Positions 52,341 through 60,905 of a DNA stretch of 64,000 bases are shown one piece after another. The notes below the pieces were generated by a model. That model saw nothing but the letters and a program-made list of their open reading frames with translations, did no database searches and was not told the DNA's origin. The position numbers and the translations under genes were made by a program. Positions within the stretch are counted from its first letter, which is position 1. The number at the start of each line of letters is the position of its first letter. Source of the stretch: Sphaerisporangium perillae (lineage in GTDB: Bacteria > Actinomycetota > Actinomycetes > Streptosporangiales > Streptosporangiaceae); the NCBI RefSeq assembly GCF_023276435.1, contig NZ_JALLPO010000002.1, positions 307,409 through 371,408 of the forward strand. Direction: 5' to 3'.

Positions 52341-53888
52341 TCACTTGGTGAGCGTGAAGGTGTCCACGTCGAACAGGGAGCCGGAGCCACCGGTGAACAC
52401 CAGGAACAACGCCCCCGACGCCGAACCGCTCAGCGTGGTGGACACGTTCTGGAAGGTGTCCCAGCCCCCGGTCGAGGGAACCGTCACCGACCCCAGCAGG
52501 GTCCCGGTCTGCGAACCCGAACGGATCTGGATCGTCCCACCCGGACCGCCCGAGGCGATCCGGGCCGAGAACCCGGTCACCCCGGCCGTGCTCACCGACG
52601 CATAACCCGCCCAGTCACCGTTGTCGATGTAACCGAGCGTCGTGCCGCCGCTCGCCCCCGCATGACTCGCCGGCTGCACACCCGACTGCGAGGTGTACGA
52701 CTCACCCTCCACCGGCGTGGGGGCGGTGGACTTGGTGAGCGTGAAGGTGTCCACGTCGAACAGGGAGCCGGAGCCACCGGTGAACACCAGGAACAACGCC
52801 CCCGACGCCGAACCGCTCAGCGTGGTGGACACGTTCTGGAAGGTGTCCCAGCCCCCGGTCGAGGGAACCGTCACCGACCCCAGCAGGGTCCCGGTCTGCG
52901 AACCCGAACGGATCTGGATCGTCCCACCCGGACCGCCCGAGGCGATCCGGGCCGAGAACCCGGTCACCCCGGCCGTGCTCACCGACGCATAACCCGCCCA
53001 GTCACCGTTGTCGATGTAACCGAGCGTCGTGCCGCCGCTCGCCCCCGCATGACTCGCCGGCTGCACACCCGACTGCGAGGTGTACGACTCACCCTCCACG
53101 GTGCCGCCGCCCCCGCCCGTCGGGGGGTTGCAGTCGGCCTGGACCATGCCAGCCGCGTACCTGATGCCGCCGAGCAGCAGCGCCCGGTAGCTCGGCTCCG
53201 CGAAGGACTCGATCGTGTGGCCGAGGCCGGTGTAGAACGACCGGCCGGACGCCTGCGGATGGCACCAGGTGATCGGGTGGTCCCCGCTCATCTCGCCGCC
53301 GGTGTAACTGCTCTCGTCCATGCTCTGTAGGACGTGAACGGTGGAGCGGGGGTTGGTGCGGTAGTTGTACCACTCGTCGGTGCGCGTCCAGGTCGCCGCG
53401 AGGCCGGAGGTGGCGGGGTGCGTGCGGTCCTCGTTCTTGACCGTCGCCTGCTGTATCGCCGGATGGCTCTTGAACCATGCGCCGACGAGCTGTCCGTAGT
53501 ACGGCCAGTCGTACTCGGTGTCGGCCGCCGCGTGGATGCCGACGTAGCCGCCGCCACCGTTCACGTAGGAGGCGAAGGCGGTCTGCTGGGCGTCGTTGAG
53601 GACGTCACCGGTGGTGCTGAGGAACACCACCGCCTTGTACTGCGCGAGGCCGGCCGCCGTGAAGGCGTTCGCGTCCTCGGTGGCGGTGACGGTGAAGTTG
53701 TTCGCGGCACCGAGGTCACGGATGGCCTGGATGCCGGTGGGGATGGAGTCGTGGCGGAACCCTGCGGTCTTGGAGAAGACCAGCACCTGGTAGGCCGGAT
53801 CGGCGGCCTGCGCGGCCGCGGGGGCGAACTGGGCTGCGATCACCGTGGCGGCGACCAGCGCCAGGACGCGGCGCATGACCTTGAACAT
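52341..53888 (-). CDS. Secreted ThuA-domain protein with two identical CBM6 modules
   Basis: 515 residues. Signal peptide (MFKVMRRVLALVAATVIAA, cleavage near AQAA), then a ThuA domain (residues about 33-255): VLVFSKTAGFRHDSIPTG, GGGGYVGIHAAADTEYDW, HPITWCHPQASGRSFYTGLG. ThuA is a glutamine-amidotransferase-like fold linked to sugar use. Two CBM6 carbohydrate-binding modules follow, separated by a short STAPTP linker and identical as far as I can compare. It starts 19 bp after the sugar dehydrogenase stop, so the two are one operon. Confidence 0.88.
   Translation of the reverse strand: MFKVMRRVLALVAATVIAAQFAPAAAQAADPAYQVLVFSKTAGFRHDSIPTGIQAIRDLGAANNFTVTATEDANAFTAAGLAQYKAVVFLSTTGDVLNDAQQTAFASYVNGGGGYVGIHAAADTEYDWPYYGQLVGAWFKSHPAIQQATVKNEDRTHPATSGLAATWTRTDEWYNYRTNPRSTVHVLQSMDESSYTGGEMSGDHPITWCHPQASGRSFYTGLGHTIESFAEPSYRALLLGGIRYAAGMVQADCNPPTGGGGGTVEGESYTSQSGVQPASHAGASGGTTLGYIDNGDWAGYASVSTAGVTGFSARIASGGPGGTIQIRSGSQTGTLLGSVTVPSTGGWDTFQNVSTTLSGSASGALFLVFTGGSGSLFDVDTFTLTKSTAPTPVEGESYTSQSGVQPASHAGASGGTTLGYIDNGDWAGYASVSTAGVTGFSARIASGGPGGTIQIRSGSQTGTLLGSVTVPSTGGWDTFQNVSTTLSGSASGALFLVFTGGSGSLFDVDTFTLTK
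52344..53099. repeat. 387-bp-period tandem duplication of a CBM6 module
   Basis: Positions 52344-52712 and 52731-53099 (369 bp each) show no base difference on side-by-side reading, including synonymous positions. The period is exactly 129 codons. This indicates a very recent duplication or ongoing gene conversion. Confidence 0.9.
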
Positions 53889-53907
53889 GGATGGTCCCTA
53901 AGAGTCG

Positions 53908-56739
53908 TCAGCGGGTGATGGTGAAGGTGTCGACATCAAGCAGGGAGCCCGAGCCGCCGATGAACGTCAGGAAAAGGGACCCGGACGCCGAGCCGGTCAG
54001 CGTGGCCGACACCGTGGTGAAGGTGTCCCAGTTGCCGGTGTTGGCGACGTTCACCGAGCCGAGCAGGGTCCCGGTCTGCGAGCCGGAGCGGATCTGGATG
54101 GTGCCGCCGGGGCCGCCGGAGGACACCCGGGCCGAGAAGGTCTGCGCGCCCTGGGTGTTGACCTGCGAGTATCCGGCCCAGTCGCCGTTGTCGATGAAGC
54201 CGAGGGTCGTGCCGCCGCTGGCCCCCGCGTGGGCGGCCGGCTGCAAGCCCGACTGGGAGGTGTACGCCTCGCCCTCGGTCGTGGTACTGGTGCCGCCGGT
54301 CGTGGTGTCGATGGTGTAGGCGTCGAGGTCGAACAGGTTGCCCTGGCCGGTCACGCCCTTGAACACCAGGTACAGCGTGGTGGTGCCGCTGGGAACGTTG
54401 GCCAGCGTCCCGGTGACGTTGACGAAGGTGTCCCAGCCGCCGGTGTTGGCGACGTTCAGCGATCCAAGGAGCGTGCCGGTCGCCGACCCCGCCCGTACCT
54501 CCAGGGTGCCGCCGACGCCGCCGGAGGAGACCCGGGCGGTGATGCTCTTTGCGTTGCTCAGCGCGTACGGCTGGAAGGAGATCCAGTCGCCGTTGTCGGT
54601 GAAGCCGACCGTCTTGGCGCCCTCGGCCCCGGCGTGGTCGGCGGCCTGGATGCCGGACTGGGCGCCGAAGTGCTCGGCCTGCCGGTGCCTCGGCTGGAGC
54701 GTGCGGGGGCTGGTGGAGGTCAGGCCGCCCTTGTCGGTGTAGGAGGCTTCGAACACACCGAAGACGTTCGCCGCGGCGTCGTGCTCACCGTCGACGGGCA
54801 CCGCGATGGATCCGCTGCAGCCGGTCTTGGAGGTGATCTGGTGGCGGTGGCTGTCGTGCCCCAGGAAATAGGTGACGGTCACCTTGGTGCAGTCGATCGC
54901 GCCGTCTTCAGGATCGCTGACGGTGACCTGGAAGGGCACGGTGTCGCCGAAGGAGAAAAGCTGGCCGTTCACCGGCTGGGTGAGCGTCACGGTCGGGGCG
55001 GTGTTGCCGACGGTCACGACGAGGCTCGCCGTCCCGGTGAGTCCTTGCGGGTCGCGGACGGTCAGCGTCGGCGAGTAGGTGCCGTTGGTGGTGTAGGTGT
55101 GCGAGGGGTTGGCCGCGGTGGAGGTGCCGCCGTCCCCGAAGTTCCACGAGTACGTCAGCGCGCCGCCTTCGGGGTCGGAGCTGCCGGCCGAGGAGAAGGT
55201 CACCGCCAGCGGGCTTGGGCCCGAGGTCTTGTCGGCGGCCACTTTGGCGATCGGGTTGCGGTTGGTCGCGCCGACGTATTCGACCCTCCACAGGGCCTGG
55301 TTGTCGCTGCCGGTGCCGTAGTCGAGCACGTACAGGGCGCCGTCGGGGCCGAAGGCCATGTCCATGACCTGCGTGCCGGTCCAGGGGAAGTCCCCGATGT
55401 CGCCGTAGGTGCCGTCGGCCTTGACCTCGATGGCCTTGATCCACTTACGGCCGTACTCTCCGGCGAAGTACCTGCCGTCCAGGGACTGCGGGAACTTGAC
55501 GCTGGAGTTGAGCGAGGCGTCGTACCGGTAGACGGGGCCGCCCATCGGCGACTCGGAGCCACCGCCGAACTCGGGCGGTGAGCCCGCCTCGCCGCCGTAC
55601 CTGATCCAGCTCGGCTTGGCCGGGGGCAGGGTGGTCAGGCCGGTGTTGCGGAAGGAGTTGTTGGTGGGCCCGCCGGCGCAGTTGTACTTGGCTCCGGAGG
55701 GGCCGCTCGGGAAGGTGTACTCGTTGTAGGTCTCGGCGGTGGTGTTCGTGCCGGTGCAGTACGGCCAGCCGTAGTTGCCGGGGCCGGTGATCCGGTCGAA
55801 CTCGACCTGGCCGCCGGGGCCGCGGTTCGGGTCGGGGCCGCCGGCGTCCGGGCCGTAGTCACCCAGGTAGACAATGCCGGTGGCCTTGTCGACCGACATG
55901 CGGAACGGGTTGCGGAAGCCCATTGCGTAGATCTCGGGCCGGGTCATCGCCGTCCCGGGCGCGAACATGTTGCCCGAGGGAATGGTGTACGTCCCGTCCG
56001 GCTGCGGCTTGATCCGCAGCAGCTTGCCGCGCAGGTCGTTGGTGTTGGCCGCCGACCGCTGAGCGTCGAACTGCGGGTTGCGGTCGGTGCGCTCGTCGAG
56101 CGGCGAGTAGGAGTTCGACTCGAACGGGTTGGTGTCGTCGCCCGTGGTCAGATACAGGTTGCCGGCCGCGTCGAAGTCGATGTCGCCGCCGACATGGCAG
56201 CACTGCCCTCGGTCGTTCGGAACCTTGAGCACGACCTTCTCGCTGGCCAGGTTGAGCGTGTCGTCGGCGTTCAAGGTGAAGCGCGAGAGGTGCAGCTCGC
56301 CCTTCCACTGGTCGAACTGCGCCTGGGTTCCGCTGGTCGGCGCGTCACCCGCCGGCGTGGTCAGCTTGGGCGAGAAGTACAGGTAGATGTAGCGGTTGGT
56401 GGCGAAGCCGGGGTCCGCCGCGACCCCTTGGAGTCCTTCTTCGTCGTGCGTGTAGACATCGAGCTGACCGGCCACTTTGGTGTTGCCGGACGCGTCGGTG
56501 ACGCGCACCGTGCCGTCGCGGGCGGTGTGCACCACCGAGCGGTTGGGGAGCACCGCGAGGGACATGGCCTCGCCGAGTTCCGCGCCTCCGGTGGCCAGGC
56601 TTACCTGCTGGTAGTCGGAGGCCGGGATGACCGAGGCTTGGGCTGCCGGGCCGGTGGCGGTCACGGTCGCCGCGCTGCAGGCGACGACCAGTGTGATCGC
56701 GGCGAGCAGCCGAGTCCACGGCCGAGGACGTGGTGACAT
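53908..56739 (-). CDS. Secreted PQQ-type glucose/sorbosone dehydrogenase with PKD and two CBM6 modules
   Basis: 943 residues. Signal peptide (to about residue 36), then a six-bladed soluble glucose-dehydrogenase propeller (about 40-480): GLQGVAADPGF, CCHVGGDIDFDAAGNLYLTT, AMGFRNPFRMSVDKATG, MDMAFGPDGALYVLDYG. A PKD domain (SYSWNFGDGGTST-type core), a further Ig-like stretch and two diverged CBM6 modules follow (FTDNGDWISF and FIDNGDWAGY). Members oxidise sugar hydroxyls using PQQ. The last CBM6 is closely related to those of the ThuA protein. The ATG at 56739 follows AGGACCCCCC. Confidence 0.88.
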   Translation of the reverse strand: MSPRPRPWTRLLAAITLVVACSAATVTATGPAAQASVIPASDYQQVSLATGGAELGEAMSLAVLPNRSVVHTARDGTVRVTDASGNTKVAGQLDVYTHDEEGLQGVAADPGFATNRYIYLYFSPKLTTPAGDAPTSGTQAQFDQWKGELHLSRFTLNADDTLNLASEKVVLKVPNDRGQCCHVGGDIDFDAAGNLYLTTGDDTNPFESNSYSPLDERTDRNPQFDAQRSAANTNDLRGKLLRIKPQPDGTYTIPSGNMFAPGTAMTRPEIYAMGFRNPFRMSVDKATGIVYLGDYGPDAGGPDPNRGPGGQVEFDRITGPGNYGWPYCTGTNTTAETYNEYTFPSGPSGAKYNCAGGPTNNSFRNTGLTTLPPAKPSWIRYGGEAGSPPEFGGGSESPMGGPVYRYDASLNSSVKFPQSLDGRYFAGEYGRKWIKAIEVKADGTYGDIGDFPWTGTQVMDMAFGPDGALYVLDYGTGSDNQALWRVEYVGATNRNPIAKVAADKTSGPSPLAVTFSSAGSSDPEGGALTYSWNFGDGGTSTAANPSHTYTTNGTYSPTLTVRDPQGLTGTASLVVTVGNTAPTVTLTQPVNGQLFSFGDTVPFQVTVSDPEDGAIDCTKVTVTYFLGHDSHRHQITSKTGCSGSIAVPVDGEHDAAANVFGVFEASYTDKGGLTSTSPRTLQPRHRQAEHFGAQSGIQAADHAGAEGAKTVGFTDNGDWISFQPYALSNAKSITARVSSGGVGGTLEVRAGSATGTLLGSLNVANTGGWDTFVNVTGTLANVPSGTTTLYLVFKGVTGQGNLFDLDAYTIDTTTGGTSTTTEGEAYTSQSGLQPAAHAGASGGTTLGFIDNGDWAGYSQVNTQGAQTFSARVSSGGPGGTIQIRSGSQTGTLLGSVNVANTGNWDTFTTVSATLTGSASGSLFLTFIGGSGSLLDVDTFTITR

Positions 56740-56802
56740 GGGGGGTCCTTTCCTGACTTGGGGGGTCAGTCAGGCAAGGCGCGCGCCGCCGCGCTTGCTG
56801 TC

Positions 56803-56845
56803 GGGTCGGGTGGGGTCGGTGTGGGTCGGGGTGGGCGTCGGTGGG
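56803..56845 (+). other. G-quadruplex-type G-run cluster
   Basis: Six runs of three or four G (GGGTCGGGTGGGG, then GGG, GGGG, GGG with short loops) lie within 43 bases on the plus strand, 64-106 bp upstream of the dehydrogenase start codon on the opposite strand. The pattern meets the usual G3+N1-7 rule. Confidence 0.55.
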
Positions 56846-57114
56846 TCAGGTGGATCGGTGGTCGTGCCGCTGGAGGGTGCCGCCTCCGAGTGCCGGTCTG
56901 CGCGGAGCGGAGCCCCGCAAAAAGACTATTGACTCACGAAATTATCTGTCATGCGTCCTACAGGCGTCCATGGAACACCGCGCCGACTGCCGGACCAGCG
57001 CGGCAGGACCGTAATGAGGTTCTAACACGGCCACTTCTCGCAGTAAATCCCCGCAGCTCGGGCGGCGCGTCGGCCATGACATGTCTTGACATCCGACACG
57101 GCACAGCCGATCGC

Positions 57115-57131
57115 GTTACGGAAGTGTTACG
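57115..57131. promoter_or_regulatory. GTTACG direct repeat with 11-bp period
   Basis: GTTACG at 57115-57120 and 57126-57131 sit on the same helix face, 6 bp before the first AGCGCT site. Possible activator site. Confidence 0.35.
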
Positions 57132-57136
57132 TAAGC

Positions 57137-57179
57137 CGAAGCGCTTCGACACTTGCACCGCTTGGGAGAAGCGCTCTTT
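57137..57179. promoter_or_regulatory. Two LacI-type operator candidates
   Basis: CGAAGCGCTTCG (57137-57148) is a perfect 12-bp palindrome. GAGAAGCGCTCTTT (57166-57179) is an imperfect second copy. Their AGCGCT centres are 30 bp apart, three helical turns. AGCGCT-centred palindromes are typical of LacI-family sugar regulators such as CebR. They lie 240-280 bp upstream of the GH99 gene. Confidence 0.5.
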
Positions 57180-57420
57180 AATGCGAAAAGCCTGCAAAAT
57201 TTCTCGAGAAAACCGCAAGTTGTTCGTCGATCGCTGAAATTTCAAGCGGAGCGGTACGGCCGTCGCTCCCTGAGACTCCCGTCCACCCGGCCGGCGAGAC
57301 CCGTGACGGGGCCGTTCCCGCCGACTTCGGCTCCGCCGCGGTGGTGCCGCTCGTACCGGTCGGGCGGACGGGCCCCCTCGTACCGGCGAACCCCCCCATC
57401 GACGCGAGGAGTCACCGACC

Positions 57421-58932
57421 ATGCCGAACTGGCGCACCGCGACGGCCGCCGCCGTCCTTCTCGTGGCGTCGGGCCTGACGCCACTTTTGGGACGGCCGGC
57501 CCTCGCCTCGCAGAACGCACCGCAGGCCGCCGCCGGCCACACGGCCGCCGACGTCCAGCTGTTCTACTACCCGTGGTACGGCAGCCCCGCCGTCGCCGGC
57601 AGCTACCGGCACTGGCAGCAGGGCGGTCACACGCCGCCGGACGACATCGGCGCCGACCTCTACCCTGAGCTCGGCCCCTACGACTCCGGCGACCTGGCCG
57701 GCGCGGTGACCCAGCACATGCGCTGGATCCAGCGGTCGGGCGCCGGCGTCATCGTCTACAGCTGGTGGGGGCAGGACTCCTACGAGGACCGGCTGGCCGC
57801 CGGCGTGCTGGACACGGCCGCGCGGTTCGGCATCAAGGTCGCCTGGCACCTCGAGCCGTACACCGGGCGCACCGCCGCCTCGACGGTCGCCGACATCGCC
57901 TACATCAACTCCCGGTACGGGAACAGCCCGGCGTTCTACCGTGACGCCGCCCACGGCGACCGGGGCGCGTTCTACGTCTTCGAGAGCCTGCGGATCACCG
58001 ACTGGACCGCGCTGGACCAGGTGCGCTCCAGCAGCATCGTGCTGGCCCAGACCACCGACACCACCAAGGTCGCGCACTTCGGCGGCATGTACACCTACGA
58101 CGGCATCGCCGGCGCGACGGCGCCGGGCTGGAAGGGCGCGAGCGACTTCTGCAAGGCCAACGGCCTGATCTGGGCGCCGTCGGTCGCCCCGGGATACATC
58201 GACGACCGCGCGGTGCCGGGCAACACCACCCCCACCCTGGGGCGCGGCAACGGCGCCACCTACGACACCGAATGGCAGAACGCCCTGGCCCCGGCCACCG
58301 GTGGCGATCCGAGCTGGGTCTCGGTCACCTCCTTCAACGAGTGGCACGAGGGATCGGTGATCGAGCCGGCGAGCTCCACCCCGCCCGCCGGACGGGGCTA
58401 CCAGACCTTCGACGGCGCCTACGGCAGGACGGGCGCCGACGCCGAGACCGCCTACCTCGACCGGACCAAGTACTGGGTGGACCGCTTCACCGGGACGACC
58501 ACCCCACCGGCAAATCCGAACCTGGCGGCCGGACGGGCGATCAGCGCGAGCAGCCACACGCAGGGCTACGTCGCGGGCAACGCCAACGACGGGAACGCCG
58601 GCACCTACTGGGAGAGCGCCAACAACGCGTTCCCGCAGTCGATCACGGTCGACCTGGGCGCGGTGAGCGACGTCACGCGGATCGTCCTCACCCTGCCGCC
58701 CTCCTCCGCGTGGGGGCGCAGGACACAGACGATCGCGGTGCTGGGCAGCCAGGACGGCACGGCGTACTCCACGATGGTGGCGCCGCTCGGCTACACCTTC
58801 GACCCGGGGACCGGCAACACCGCGACGATCACCTTCCCCGCGACGTCGCAGCGGCACATCCGGCTGACCTTCACCGGCAACACCGGGTGGCCCGCCGGGC
58901 AGGTGTCGGAGTTCCAGGTGTACCGCACGTAG
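57421..58932 (+). CDS. Secreted GH99-like endo-alpha-mannosidase with discoidin-type C-terminal domain
   Basis: 503 residues. The signal peptide ends near RPALASQ. The catalytic region (about 45-355) shows GH99/GH71-like motifs: FYYPWYGS, GAGVIVYSWWGQDSYED, AWHLEPYTGRT and SFNEWHEGSVIEP, which corresponds to the conserved NEWxEG acid region of GH99. A F5/8-type (discoidin, CBM32-like) domain follows after a TTPPANP linker (ITVDLGAVSDVTRIVLTL). It probably cleaves mannan or another alpha-mannose polymer outside the cell. The ATG at 57421 follows GAGGAG upstream of TCACCGACC. Confidence 0.82.
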   Translation: MPNWRTATAAAVLLVASGLTPLLGRPALASQNAPQAAAGHTAADVQLFYYPWYGSPAVAGSYRHWQQGGHTPPDDIGADLYPELGPYDSGDLAGAVTQHMRWIQRSGAGVIVYSWWGQDSYEDRLAAGVLDTAARFGIKVAWHLEPYTGRTAASTVADIAYINSRYGNSPAFYRDAAHGDRGAFYVFESLRITDWTALDQVRSSSIVLAQTTDTTKVAHFGGMYTYDGIAGATAPGWKGASDFCKANGLIWAPSVAPGYIDDRAVPGNTTPTLGRGNGATYDTEWQNALAPATGGDPSWVSVTSFNEWHEGSVIEPASSTPPAGRGYQTFDGAYGRTGADAETAYLDRTKYWVDRFTGTTTPPANPNLAAGRAISASSHTQGYVAGNANDGNAGTYWESANNAFPQSITVDLGAVSDVTRIVLTLPPSSAWGRRTQTIAVLGSQDGTAYSTMVAPLGYTFDPGTGNTATITFPATSQRHIRLTFTGNTGWPAGQVSEFQVYRT

Positions 58933-59233
58933 GCCTGCGGAAGATCACGGCACGGTCGGGCCCACCTGTCGGTGGCTTGACCGTGCCGTGACATGATCAA
59001 GGTAAGGTTTTGTCTGATTTGCACCATTTTGGGGTATCTGCTACGTTTGCTTTTGCCCTAGCGAGTCATCCGCGGGCCATGCGGCCGCACGTGCCGCCGT
59101 ACCGAAGATGGCCGAGCATACGGCGGTGCAACGTACCCGCCCTCCGGGCGCTTTCCCTGAGCGCCCACCCGATCCGGCGCAGCCCCCCACCGCCCGTGAT
59201 CAGCAGTGATTGATCACCGCGAGGAGGACCCGC
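58933..59233. other. Gap between GH99 gene and second histidine kinase
   Basis: About 300 bp: a strong hairpin (58945-58991), then an A+T-rich stretch (59000-59065) likely holding the kinase promoter. No gene is supported. Confidence 0.5.
58945..58991 (+). terminator. Terminator of the GH99 gene
   Basis: Arms TCACGGCACGGTC (58945-58957) and GACCGTGCCGTGA (58979-58991) pair over 13 bp, and the loop adds CCACC/GGTGG. It starts 13 bp after the stop. There is no T-run directly after. Confidence 0.8.
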
Positions 59234-60703
59234 GTGCCCATCCCTCTCCCCGACTCACCATGCCGCCCGCGGCTGTGGCGCCCCCGCTCGATCCGCGGGC
59301 GGGTCACCGCGCTGGTCGCCCTCCTGGCGATGCTCCTCCTCGTCCCCTCCGGCGTGCTGGCCGGGATGGTCGCGCGCCAGGAACTGGCGAACGCCGGATG
59401 GCTGGACGCGCGCCGCGCCGCCGGCCTCATGGCCGCCGCCGACCGTGCCGGGCGGCTGACGGACCCGATCGTGACGAGCAGCGTGCCCGGGGCCAACGTG
59501 ATCCAGGTGGTGGCGCCCGACCGCAAGGTCATCGCCTCCTCGCCGGACGCCCGCGGGCTCGCGCCGCTGTCCACGCTGTGGCCCACGGCCGAGGACCCGC
59601 AGAGGGACGTGCAGACCTGCGCGAACGCCCGCCTCGGCTGCGTGCGCCTCTCCGCGGCCCGCGTCTCCCCCGACCCCGGCTCCAACGTGGTCTACGCGGG
59701 CGGCCCGGTCCGCACGGTGATCGCGACGGGCGTGTTCGACGCGCTCTTCGCCATACAGGTCGCGGCGCTGATCTCCCTCGCGATCTGGGCCGCCTGGAAG
59801 ATCTCCGGCCGGACGCTGCGGCCGGTCGAGACCATCCGCGCCGAACTGGCCGCGACCAACGTCAACAACCTGAGCAGCCGTGTCCCCGAACCTCCCGGCG
59901 ACGACGAGATCGCGCGCCTGGCGCGGACGGTCAACGGCACGCTCGAACGCCTCGAGAGCGCCAAGGACCGCATGGAGCTGGCACTCGCCGCCCAGCGGCA
60001 GTTCGCCTCCGACGCCTCCCACGAGCTGCGCACCCCGGTCGCCGGCCTGCGCGCCCAGTTGGAGGAGGCCCGGATGCACCCCGAGGACACCGACCTCGAG
60101 GACCTGCTGGACCGCACGCTTCGCGACGTCGACCGGCTGCAGGCCATCATGACCGACCTGCTCCTGCTGGCGAAGCTCAACGGGGGCACGCCCAGCGCGC
60201 TCGCCGAGGTGGACCTGGCCGAGTCGGTCCGCATGGAGGTCTCCCGGCGCACCGACCGGCTGCCCGTACGGCTCCGGCTCGTCCCCGAAGTGGCCGTCAG
60301 GGGCGTCGACACCCAGATCGCCCGCGTCCTGACCAACCTGCTCGACAACGCCCAGCGGCACGCGAAGCGCGGAGTGCTCGTGGAGGTGCGCCGCGACGGC
60401 CGGACCGCCGAGCTGGTGGTCTCCGACGACGGCGACGGCATCGCCGAGGCCGACCGCGAGCGGATCTTCGAGCGCTTCACCCGGCTGGACGCCTCCCGCT
60501 GCCGCGACCGGGGAGGCACAGGCCTCGGCCTGGCCATCGTCCGCGACATCGTCCGCGCCCACGGCGGGACCATCGGGGTGGACACCGCCGAGGCGGGCGG
60601 CGCCCGCTTCACCGTGCGGCTGCCACTCGACGAGCCGCCGGCGGACGAACCCGCCACGCCCGGCATGCCGCCACTGCCCCTGGCCGCCGCCTCCACCCAC
60701 TGA
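59234..60703 (+). CDS. Orphan sensor histidine kinase (paralogue of the 41.6-kb kinase)
   Basis: 489 residues, collinear with the kinase at 41.6 kb from RPRSIRGRVTALVALLA onward. It has the same sensor Cys pair (TCANARLGC), SNVVYAGGP turn, HAMP linker, phospho-acceptor ASHELRTPVAGLRAQLEEAR and intact ATPase boxes (LTNLLDNAQRH, DDGDGI, RGGTGLGLAIV). The C-terminus is a short Pro/Ala tail. No response regulator is adjacent. The GTG at 59234 is preferred over a TTG at 59210 because GAGGAGG lies 6 bases upstream. Confidence 0.9.
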   Translation: MPIPLPDSPCRPRLWRPRSIRGRVTALVALLAMLLLVPSGVLAGMVARQELANAGWLDARRAAGLMAAADRAGRLTDPIVTSSVPGANVIQVVAPDRKVIASSPDARGLAPLSTLWPTAEDPQRDVQTCANARLGCVRLSAARVSPDPGSNVVYAGGPVRTVIATGVFDALFAIQVAALISLAIWAAWKISGRTLRPVETIRAELAATNVNNLSSRVPEPPGDDEIARLARTVNGTLERLESAKDRMELALAAQRQFASDASHELRTPVAGLRAQLEEARMHPEDTDLEDLLDRTLRDVDRLQAIMTDLLLLAKLNGGTPSALAEVDLAESVRMEVSRRTDRLPVRLRLVPEVAVRGVDTQIARVLTNLLDNAQRHAKRGVLVEVRRDGRTAELVVSDDGDGIAEADRERIFERFTRLDASRCRDRGGTGLGLAIVRDIVRAHGGTIGVDTAEAGGARFTVRLPLDEPPADEPATPGMPPLPLAAASTH

Positions 60704-60905
60704 GCGGCCCTTTCCGCACGTCCCTCCGGCGAGCCTCTGGAAATGAGTTTGCGCGCGCATGGGATTTGGCCCGTGATGTCCAGGAAATTGTGAAGGACAG
60801 GCGGTTCTCGGGGTGCGCTCAAAGCGCGAGTGACAACGCCGTCCTGCCCATCACGGAAACCGCGGAACAGTTCAAAGCACCGTCGCCGACGGGAAGGTGT
60901 GTGGC

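Larger units (their letters stand above)
56740..57420. promoter_or_regulatory. Large divergent promoter region of the carbohydrate locus
   Basis: 681 bp between divergent starts. Near the dehydrogenase gene it is G-rich (56803-56845). From about 56920 to 57240 it is A+T-richer and holds GTTACG direct repeats and two AGCGCT-centred sites. No gene is supported; short open frames here have no ribosome-binding site. Confidence 0.6.
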
